A stretch of 5,955 bases of DNA from an uncultured Bifidobacterium sp. (GTDB lineage: Bacteria > Actinomycetota > Actinomycetes > Actinomycetales > Bifidobacteriaceae): contig CALEGL010000017.1 of assembly GCA_937876495.1 (NCBI GenBank), positions 1 to 5,955 of the forward strand, given 5' to 3'. Both the position numbers and the translations under genes were made by a program. Each line of letters starts with the position of its first letter. The first letter of the stretch is position 1. Below the pieces are notes generated by a model. The model did no database searches and was not told the DNA's origin. It was given only the letters and a program-made list of their open reading frames with translations. Below, piece after piece: positions 1 through 4,640 of this stretch.

Positions 1-176
1 TGCGTCCCGTGCTCACGGCCAGCCCCGCATCGCTGATGCGGGAGACGCTGGAGCTCGTCGATGCGCGCTTCGGGTCTGCCGCCGGATACTTCGCCGCCAA
101 CGGCATGCAGGTCGATGACCTGAGGAGGCTCCGTCGGCTTCTCGTCGAACCGGATGGGACCGGCGCCCTGCGTTGA
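1..176 (+). CDS. C-terminal end of a probable Y_phosphatase3-family protein phosphatase (5' end outside window)
   Basis: The frame beginning at base 3 is open from the window edge to TGA at 174-176 and gives 57 residues. It reads RPVLTASPASLMRETLELVD, then ARFGSAAGYFAANGMQVDDL, then RRLRRLLVEPDGTGALR. This matches my memory of the end of the bacterial tyrosine/serine phosphatases of the Y_phosphatase3 family, whose last helices carry an 'aryGS-x-x-gYl ... lG-x-x-x-x-x-LR-x-x-LL' pattern. The catalytic HCxxGKDRTG loop would lie upstream and is not visible, so activity cannot be judged. The gene converges on the GNAT gene. No terminator is visible after the stop. The same frame stays open past the TGA into the 15-bp repeat (see findings). 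The family call rests only on the tail and is moderate. Confidence 0.6.
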   Translation, partial: RPVLTASPASLMRETLELVDARFGSAAGYFAANGMQVDDLRRLRRLLVEPDGTGALR

Positions 177-180
177 TCGT

Positions 181-441
181 CTGCTCCCGATATGTTTGCC
201 CCGGAGGCATCTGCTCCAGATGCGTTTGCTCCGGAAACGTTCGTTTCGCGAACCTTTCCCTCAGCGACCCCTCCGTGGAGAATGTCCGCTCCCGAAACCT
301 TTGCTTCAGGAGCGTCCACTTCGGAACCGTTCGCTTCGGAAACGCCCCCCCTCTGAAGCGTCGACTTCGGAAGCGTCCACTTCTTCTGAAATATCCGCTT
401 CGGCGATCCCCGTCTCCTAGGCCTTGGCTTCGTGGGATTCC
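181..441. repeat. Degenerate 15-bp tandem repeat array filling the convergent intergenic region
   Basis: About 17 consecutive units of 15 bp can be laid out without gaps from base 183. Examples are GCTCCAGATGCGTTT (213-227), GCTCCGGAAACGTTC (228-242), GCTCCCGAAACCTTT (288-302), ACTTCGGAACCGTTC (318-332), GCTTCGGAAACGCCC (333-347) and ACTTCGGAAGCGTCC (364-378). The consensus is about GCTYCGGAARCGTTC, with C at positions 2 and 5 and G at position 7 best kept. Two units break the period: one of 16 bp, with one extra C in the C-run at 345-351, and one of 18 bp (379-396). Fifteen bases is five codons, so every frame shows a pentapeptide pattern; in the + frame set by the phosphatase it reads APDAF, APETF, ASETP. 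It is not a CRISPR, because there are no spacers. Apart from this array, 177-416 holds no gene or terminator that I can support. Confidence 0.85.
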
Positions 442-1010
442 CGCCCCCACCGGCCTTCCTCGTGCCGTTTCTCGTTCCCTTCCGGGCCCGCGGCCGGTTC
501 CGTGGCTGAGCCTGCGGCATCGTGCAGGGCCCTGATGTAGAAGCGGTCCATGGCCCCTCCATGCACGCTGCCGGGAAGGGGGCCGTCCATGAGGATGAAC
601 CCGCTTCTGCGGTAGATGTGGTTCGCCGCCTCGAGCGCATGATGCGTCTCGAGATACAGCCGGCGGTATCCGACCGCAAGGGCGAAGGTCGTGATGCGTC
701 CAATCAGCCTGTAGCCGAGTCCATGGCCCTTCGCGGCATCATCCAGGTACAGCTTCTGCAGTTCGGCCGTCGAATCGTCGCCGTCCATCTCCGCGATGCC
801 CGCGCCTCCGAGGACCCGTCCGTCATCGTCATCCTCCACGACGAAATACGCGCGGCGCGAGGACGCCCCGTAGAAGACGCTGAGATGGTCCGTCTCCGGA
901 TCGAAGGCCGCCGTACCGGGGATGGCGAGGCCGAACGCCGCGAGATTCGAACGGATGATGGGAGCGAGGGAGGAATCGTCGGATTCCCGTATCGGACGGA
1001 TATGCATCAT
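417..1010 (-). CDS. GNAT-family N-acetyltransferase with a repeat-like C-terminal tail
   Basis: A 197-residue protein with a GCN5-related acetyltransferase fold. The acetyl-CoA motif A is clear: LQKLYLDD (84-91), then the pyrophosphate loop GHGLGYRL (95-102) and a following helix, and later the motif B stretch 'LYLETHHALEAANHIYRRSGF' split across 118-138. The enzyme should transfer acetyl from acetyl-CoA to an amine in the cytosol; the acceptor is unknown. The domain normally ends near MDRFYIRAL (154-162). Residues 164-197 are an extra hydrophilic tail reading roughly in pentads (SATEP, AAGPE, GNEKR, HEEGR, WGRES, HEAKA), and they abut the 15-bp array. The first of two adjacent ATGs (1010-1008) is chosen: GAGG at 1023-1020 sits nine bases upstream. 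The start follows the ATPase stop by six bases, implying co-transcription and translational coupling with the ECF module. A role in that transport system is only inferred from position. Confidence 0.88.
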   Translation of the reverse strand: MMHIRPIRESDDSSLAPIIRSNLAAFGLAIPGTAAFDPETDHLSVFYGASSRRAYFVVEDDDDGRVLGGAGIAEMDGDDSTAELQKLYLDDAAKGHGLGYRLIGRITTFALAVGYRRLYLETHHALEAANHIYRRSGFILMDGPLPGSVHGGAMDRFYIRALHDAAGSATEPAAGPEGNEKRHEEGRWGRESHEAKA

Positions 1011-1016
1011 CGAAGA

Positions 1017-2801
1017 CTACCTCGTCCATTCCCGTGAATCCGGGGCGTTCGCCACGGCCGAATCCTCCATCGCCTCAGAGACGCCATCCGGTTCCTGCAC
1101 TCGTACGATTCGTCCTCGGATGATGCGCAGCGTCCGGTCGGCGCACAGGGCCGCGAACTCCGGGTCGTGCGTGACGACGACGACCGTCCGCCCTTCGTCG
1201 GCGAGCCCGCGCAGCAGAGCGGCGACCTGTCTCATATGGCCGAGGTCGAGACCGCTCGTCGGCTCGTCGGCGATGATGATCGGCCGTTCCGACGCCACCG
1301 CCGCAGCGATGGCCACCCTCTGGCGCTGTCCGCCGGACAGCGAGAGGGGATGACGGCCGGCCATTCCGGCGAGATCGAGGCGGGCGAGAATCGCCCCTGC
1401 CTCGGATGCGTCCTCATGGGGCTGCGCAAGCATCACCTCGTCGAGAACGTCGGCCGTGAACAGCTCGCGCGTCACGTTCTGCAGAACGGTGAAGCAGGCG
1501 TCCAGCCTGCGGCGGCGTCCCAGGCGTTCGCCATCGGGCGCGACCAGCTCTCCGCGGCAGCGTCGGTCGAGTCCCTGCAGACATCGGATGAACGTGGACT
1601 TGCCGGCTCCGTTCGGGCCCGTCACAACCGTCACCCGACCCGCTGGGAACGCGGCGCCCTCGATGGCCAGGGCAGGTTCTTTCGCGCGCCGGTACGTGTA
1701 GGAGAACCCGTCGATGCGCCAGGCTCCGGAGGATTCGTTCCGCGGCCCGCGCACTCCGGAACCGGCCTGTCGGACGACCCTTTCCAGCCCGCTTCGCGTG
1801 GTGGGCCGTAGCCCCAGTCCCTCACGCTCCTCATCCGTGAGGGCGCCGAGCTCCCGGCCGCTCATGACCTGCGTGATCCGACCGGAATCCATGATGGCGG
1901 CGCGGTCGACAAGTCCCTCGAGCCAGTACAGCCGATGTTCGGCGATGACGACGGTCCGGCCCTCGTCCCTCCACAGAGCGATGATGCCGCGCAGGCGATC
2001 GATGGCCGAGGCGTCGAGATTCGCCGTGGGTTCGTCGAGCACCAGGATTCCCGGTCGTGCCATGGCCGCCGCTGCGGAGGCGACCTGCTGCTGCTGGCCT
2101 CCGCTCAGCCGGTCCACGCCGCTGTCGAGCAGCCCGTCGACACCGAAGGCGCCGGCCACCTGTTCCATGCGCCGACGAATCCTCTCGGGCGGCATCCCGG
2201 CGTTCTCGCAGGCGAAGGCGAGCTCGTCGCGGACCGTCATGGTGAAGAACTGGTTCGCCGGGTTCTGGAAGACCGAACCCACATGCCCGACGAGGTTCTC
2301 CAACGGAGTGGTGGTGACGTTGAAGCCGTCCACGAGGACGCGTCCCGACAGACGCCCGCGGAAGTAGTGCGGGACCAGACCGTTGATGAGCCGGGTGACC
2401 GTGGTCTTGCCGCAGCCGGATCGCCCGCACAGCAGCAGGGTCTCGCCGGGGCGGACGTCCAGGCTCAGATCGGCGACGCCCTGCGGCTGCGAGGCGTCTG
2501 ATGCCCGTGCATCCGCCTCGATCGCTCCGGGGGATGCGGTTCGCGTGTCCGCCGCCCCCGATCCGTTCGCTGCCATTCCCCTCGCGCCGGCGTTCCGGGC
2601 GTCTGCTTTCCTCTCGTCCGCGTTCCCGTCGGTTCCGTTCCTGTCCTCTGGATCCCTCCCGCCTGGATTGCTTCCGCCTCCGTAGAGGAAGGAGACGTTC
2701 TCGAGGCGAATGGACCCGGAGGGGTGGTCAGGAAGCCTTCGGGATTCTGCCGTTCCCGTGTCTCGGGCCATCGTGTCTCGGGCCATCGTGTCGTCTGCCA
2801 T
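1017..2801 (-). CDS. Fused two-domain ECF transporter ATPase (EcfA-EcfA' type), with a 67-residue repeat insertion
   Basis: This 594-residue protein joins the two ATP-binding subunits that drive an energy-coupling-factor importer on the inner face of the membrane. Domain 1 has Walker A GRSGCGKTT (126-134), Q-loop FQNP (Q179), signature LSGGQ (232-236), Walker B LVLDEP (253-258) and switch H289. Domain 2 has Walker A GPNGAGKST (395-403), Q-loop Q441, LSGGQ (488-492), Walker B IIADEP (509-514) and H545. Both ATP sites look catalytically complete. Domain 1 is interrupted directly after the strand IRLENVSFLY (31-40) by a low-complexity stretch (41-107) before GVADLSLDVRPGE. Start: the frame is open to an ATG at 2855, but ATG 2801-2799 overlaps the ecfT stop (TGATG), which is typical of coupled ECF genes. 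Two further in-frame ATGs follow at 2786 and 2771 in a tandem repeat, so the true start is uncertain by 5 or 10 codons. The stop is six bases before the GNAT start. Confidence 0.93.
   Translation of the reverse strand: MADDTMARDTMARDTGTAESRRLPDHPSGSIRLENVSFLYGGGSNPGGRDPEDRNGTDGNADERKADARNAGARGMAANGSGAADTRTASPGAIEADARASDASQPQGVADLSLDVRPGETLLLCGRSGCGKTTVTRLINGLVPHYFRGRLSGRVLVDGFNVTTTPLENLVGHVGSVFQNPANQFFTMTVRDELAFACENAGMPPERIRRRMEQVAGAFGVDGLLDSGVDRLSGGQQQQVASAAAAMARPGILVLDEPTANLDASAIDRLRGIIALWRDEGRTVVIAEHRLYWLEGLVDRAAIMDSGRITQVMSGRELGALTDEEREGLGLRPTTRSGLERVVRQAGSGVRGPRNESSGAWRIDGFSYTYRRAKEPALAIEGAAFPAGRVTVVTGPNGAGKSTFIRCLQGLDRRCRGELVAPDGERLGRRRRLDACFTVLQNVTRELFTADVLDEVMLAQPHEDASEAGAILARLDLAGMAGRHPLSLSGGQRQRVAIAAAVASERPIIIADEPTSGLDLGHMRQVAALLRGLADEGRTVVVVTHDPEFAALCADRTLRIIRGRIVRVQEPDGVSEAMEDSAVANAPDSREWTR
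2481..2688. repeat. Second 15-bp repeat array, inside the EcfA-type ATPase gene
   Basis: Thirteen 15-bp blocks run from 2494 to 2688 on the + strand without a gap. Examples are GCGTCTGATGCCCGT (2494-2508), GCCCCCGATCCGTTC (2554-2568), GCGTCTGCTTTCCTC (2599-2613), TCGTCCGCGTTCCCG (2614-2628) and TCCTCTGGATCCCTC (2644-2658). In the first twelve blocks C at position 2 is kept in 11 and G at position 7 in 10, the same positions conserved in the intergenic array and in the same register. Read on the minus strand as part of the ATPase this makes pentads such as NADER, KADAR, NAGAR, EADAR, ASDAS. The units have drifted far, but the period is exact, so the ATPase frame is never broken. Confidence 0.72.
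2757..2801 (-). repeat. Three tandem 15-bp units at the ATPase N-terminus, each starting with ATG
   Basis: On the minus strand ATGGCCCGAGACACG occurs twice back to back (2786-2772 and 2771-2757, identical). It is preceded by the diverged unit ATGGCAGACGACACG (2801-2787, 11 of 15 matching). They encode M-A-D-D-T, M-A-R-D-T, M-A-R-D-T, and the pentad rhythm continues as GTAES, RRLPD, HPSGS before the domain begins. The perfect identity of two units means a recent duplication. None of the three ATGs has a strong ribosome binding site of its own; the first overlaps the preceding stop. Confidence 0.85.
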
Positions 2802-3580
2802 CAGGGCAGCAGCCCGGCCGCGGTGAACGCCCACGCCGCCAGACATGCCACGCATGCCGTCAGAACCGCGACGTCCACGCCACGGATGCCGATGCGTGCG
2901 ATGCTTGTGCGCGGTCCGGGGGATCCCAGACCGCGGGTGAGCGCCGACTGGCTGAGGTCGTCGGCTATGCGTACCGAGCTGGCGACCAGCGGCACCACGC
3001 GGAACTCCAGAATCCGCGAGGCCTTGCCGCCGCCGAAGCGCACTCCCCGCATCCGCATCGCGTCACGGATGGACCGGCCTTCGGCGGCCGCGGTGGGGAA
3101 GAAGCGCAGCATGACGGCGAGCGGCACGGTCACGGCGCGGGGGACATGCAGTCGGTCCAGCGCCGTCGTCAGCTCGCCGGCGGTGGTCGTGGACAGCAGC
3201 CAGTAGGCGGTTATCGCACCGGGCGTCAGCTGGATGAGCATCGCCGCCGACGTGGTGATCGCCCAGACGAGCGAACCCGTCATCGCGGCGGCGAATCCCC
3301 GGGAGCCGCCTCCCGACGCGAATCCCAGAGCGGGGATCCCCGCTTCGACGGCCACCGACGCCGCCATGGCGAATGCGTATCCCGCCAGAAGCCGCCAGCG
3401 TCGGTTCGCCATCAGAACCCCCGCCACCGACAGCTCCAGAACATGCCGGACGATTCCCGTCGACAGCGCCGCCCCGCCCACCAGCCCCAGACAGAAGCAG
3501 CCCACCACGGTCGCGTAGGCGATCTTCGTCCGGGGATCGAGCCGGAAGGGTCCCCGGTACTCGGCGGTGGCTATGCGCAT
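2801..3580 (-). CDS. ecfT: EcfT-family transmembrane component of an ECF transporter (CbiQ family)
   Basis: A 259-residue integral membrane protein that couples the two ATPases to the substrate-binding S-component. Hydrophobic segments lie around residues 20-40, 44-58, 64-85, 96-118, 120-132, 150-163 and 235-257. The two diagnostic coupling-helix motifs are present in the cytoplasmic region: MRMRG at 175-179 (in RSIRDAMRMRGVRF) and ALTRG at 213-217 (in SQSALTRGLG). In known EcfT proteins these Ala/Met-x-Arg-Gly motifs dock into grooves of the two ATPases. Length is normal for the family. Start ATG 3580-3578 has AGGAG at 3590-3586, five bases upstream. The stop TGA shares one base with the ATPase start. 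The gene follows the S-component by 60 bases. The N-terminal LDPRTKI (14-20) is the usual EcfT entry motif. Confidence 0.92.
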   Translation of the reverse strand: MRIATAEYRGPFRLDPRTKIAYATVVGCFCLGLVGGAALSTGIVRHVLELSVAGVLMANRRWRLLAGYAFAMAASVAVEAGIPALGFASGGGSRGFAAAMTGSLVWAITTSAAMLIQLTPGAITAYWLLSTTTAGELTTALDRLHVPRAVTVPLAVMLRFFPTAAAEGRSIRDAMRMRGVRFGGGKASRILEFRVVPLVASSVRIADDLSQSALTRGLGSPGPRTSIARIGIRGVDVAVLTACVACLAAWAFTAAGLLP

Positions 3581-3585
3581 GGATT

Positions 3586-3613
3586 CTCCTGGAGGAGTCG
3601 TGGGGAGTCGTGG
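3586..3613. repeat. Perfect 10-bp tandem duplication next to the ecfT ribosome binding site
   Basis: GGAGTCGTGG occurs twice with no gap at 3594-3603 and 3604-3613. Next to it, CTCCT-GG-AGGAG (3586-3597) is a small palindrome whose left arm is the ecfT Shine-Dalgarno sequence on the minus strand. On the mRNA the repeats read CCACGACTCC twice, so CUCC motifs lie just upstream of the AGGAG and could mask it. This is a weak structural suggestion. A 6-bp GC stem (3621-3626 with 3634-3639, 7-base loop) follows the S-component stop but has no T-run, so I do not call it a terminator. Confidence 0.5.
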
Positions 3614-3640
3614 AGGGATCCGCCCGGACGGGACGGGCGT

Positions 3641-4414
3641 CTAGGCGAGTCCCGCCCGGTGGAAGTGCCGGCGGAACAGTCCCAGAGCGATGATCGCTCC
3701 GATCACGCCTCCCGCCAGGTTGAGCACGACGAGGACGGGTAGCAGCCAGCCAGGGAACAGCGAGGCCAGCTCGGAGGCGTACCCGGATCCCTTCGTGCTG
3801 GAGAGGTTCGCCAGATACGAGCTCCGTCCTACGTAGAACGGCAGGAACATGCCGATGGTCCACAGGTTGAACACCCCGGCCGAGACGATGATGAGACCGC
3901 GATTCCCATAGTCGCCCCGGCGGGCGATGAGGTCGGCCACGAGGGCCGCCGCAAGAGCCGTGGCCACCGTGTAGTAGTTGCCGTGGATGACGCCGATGAG
4001 AAGCGCCAGCAGGACGCCCATGATCGTCACGGTCCCGAAGCGCCGCGACTTCGTCAGCGCGAGAAGATAGGCCGTACCTCCGAAGATGCCGCAGCCCAGA
4101 CCCATGAAGGGCATGAGCACCGGGATGAGATGCGCCGGAAGGGCGGGGATGGCGATGAGTGCGAAGTACAGCGCCGTGTACACGCCGATGAGGATGTAGT
4201 CGAGCATGCGCAGACGGCCGTCGTCGGAGCTCTGCGCCTCCTGGTAGGCCTCGGCCGTCCACTGCGCATGGTTTCTTGCCGCCGCTGCGCGATCCTGTGG
4301 ATTCGTTGGATCGAACGGATCCACAGGGGAGGGGGTTTCGGCGTTCCTGGGGGAAGCGCCGGTATCGGACGCGTCGTGTGTGCCGTCCGGTGCCGTGTCT
4401 GGATCTTCGGTCAT
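3641..4414 (-). CDS. Probable MptD/Trep_Strep-family ECF transporter S-component (substrate-binding membrane protein)
   Basis: This 257-residue membrane protein sits directly upstream of ecfT and the double ATPase, where the S-component is expected. After a long hydrophilic N-terminus come hydrophobic segments at about 70-92, 95-120, 127-143, 146-163, 172-195 and 220-246. The pattern DYILIGVYTALYF (72-84), a proline-rich turn (PALPAHLIPVLMPFMGLG), KSRRFGTVTIMG (122-133), a G-N-Y-Y segment (145-148) and a second half ending with FNLWTIGMFLPFY (182-194) fit what I recall of the Trep_Strep (MptD-like) family; its substrates are not established. Start: ATG 4414-4412 has AAGGAG at 4426-4421, six bases upstream; the longer frame to 4615 gives only Arg-rich leader and runs over the promoter, so it is rejected. 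Residues 1-68 are acidic, Pro/Thr/Ala-rich and unusual for an S-component. The promoter upstream suggests this is the first gene of the ECF operon. Confidence 0.82.
   Translation of the reverse strand: MTEDPDTAPDGTHDASDTGASPRNAETPSPVDPFDPTNPQDRAAAARNHAQWTAEAYQEAQSSDDGRLRMLDYILIGVYTALYFALIAIPALPAHLIPVLMPFMGLGCGIFGGTAYLLALTKSRRFGTVTIMGVLLALLIGVIHGNYYTVATALAAALVADLIARRGDYGNRGLIIVSAGVFNLWTIGMFLPFYVGRSSYLANLSSTKGSGYASELASLFPGWLLPVLVVLNLAGGVIGAIIALGLFRRHFHRAGLA
4294..4327. repeat. Long inverted repeat inside the S-component N-terminal coding region
   Basis: CCTGTGGAT (4294-4302) pairs perfectly with ATCCACAGG (4319-4327), and inside it CGTT (4304-4307) pairs with AACG (4314-4317). One T/G position (4303/4318) separates the two stems and six bases, GGATCG, form the loop. 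That is a 14-position stem, 13 Watson-Crick pairs on DNA, lying about 90-120 bases into the gene. It could form a strong hairpin in the mRNA. It lacks a U-run and encodes part of the low-complexity N-terminus (SPVDPFDPTNPQD). Confidence 0.7.
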
Positions 4415-4472
4415 CTGTGGCTCCTTGAGTGGTTCCCTGATTGCCTGGGGATGCGGGAGTCGTCGTCGCCTC

Positions 4473-4532
4473 GGATCGCCGCGTCTCCGCGATCCTCTGC
4501 CGCTTCGTGGCCGCTGCGACGTGATTGCAGCG
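4473..4532 (-). promoter_or_regulatory. Two short hairpins in the predicted 5' leader of the ECF operon
   Basis: The leader between the predicted promoter and the S-component start (about 165 bases) holds two perfect inverted repeats. GGATCGC (4473-4479) faces GCGATCC (4489-4495) with a 9-base loop, and CGCTGC (4512-4517) faces GCAGCG (4527-4532), also with a 9-base loop. Neither is followed by a U-run, and I recognise no known riboswitch. They may influence leader folding or be chance in GC-rich DNA. Confidence 0.35.
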
Positions 4533-4586
4533 ACAATGTTCCCGCCGTTGTGCTCCCTTTGCCGTCTTCGCTGCCTTCGCCTCCGC

Positions 4587-4615
4587 ACTGTAGAGGCATC
4601 GGCGCGAAAAGTCAC
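4587..4615 (-). promoter_or_regulatory. Predicted sigma70-type promoter for the ECF operon
   Basis: On the minus strand, GTGACT (4615-4610, 4 of 6 to TTGACA) is separated by exactly 17 bases from TACAGT (4592-4587, 4 of 6 to TATAAT). Transcription would begin near 4580, giving a leader of about 165 bases before the S-component. The site is in the most AT-rich patch of an otherwise GC-rich gap and lies between two same-strand genes. It would drive the S-component, ecfT, the ATPase and probably the GNAT gene. Both hexamers are imperfect. Confidence 0.5.
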
Positions 4616-4630
4616 GACTGTATTTTTCGC
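4604..4630. promoter_or_regulatory. Palindromic candidate operator overlapping the predicted -35 box
   Basis: GCGAAAA (4604-4610) and TTTTCGC (4624-4630) form a perfect 7-bp inverted repeat with a 13-base centre. The centre itself holds part of a smaller palindrome, AGTC-AC-GACT (4610-4619). The site covers the predicted -35 hexamer, a classical place for a repressor. It also lies 10-36 bases after the stop of the upstream ABC gene, so it might instead act as a weak terminator stem, but no T-run follows on the minus strand beyond the arm. No regulator gene is in the window. Confidence 0.4.
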
Positions 4631-4640
4631 CCCCGTTGTG

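Noticed and set aside
177..416. Bidirectional terminator between the convergent genes
   Set aside because: Only a weak 5-bp stem near 239-253 is visible, with no T-run on either side.
181..441. CRISPR array
   Set aside because: Units are contiguous 15-mers with no spacers, and no cas genes are nearby.
13..450. 145-codon minus-strand frame with F-x-x-x-T pentads, resembling a pentapeptide-repeat protein
   Set aside because: A 15-bp repeat gives pentads in all six frames. The A(D/N)LXX core is absent, there is no ribosome binding site, and the frame overlaps the phosphatase end and the GNAT tail.
173..535. + strand frame with N-L/N-V pentads such as F-A-N-L-S and R-N-L-C-F
   Set aside because: It looks superficially like a pentapeptide-repeat protein, but hydrophobic and Ala positions are not kept, and it is explained by the DNA repeat and runs into the GNAT gene antisense.
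522..1037. 171-codon + strand frame over the GNAT gene
   Set aside because: It is antisense to a gene with clear acetyltransferase motifs and has no recognisable domain.
2501..3742. 413-codon open frame on the + strand
   Set aside because: It is antisense to ecfT and the ATPase gene, whose motifs are unmistakable. Its Arg/Gly/His-rich composition is typical of a shadow frame in GC-rich DNA.
4415..4580. Riboswitch in the ECF leader
   Set aside because: ECF operons are often riboswitch-controlled, but I found no conserved core of cobalamin, TPP, FMN or preQ1 elements; only two small hairpins.
4411..4599. 62-codon leader peptide on the minus strand
   Set aside because: Its ATG lies upstream of the predicted transcription start, it has no ribosome binding site, and it overlaps the S-component start in another frame.
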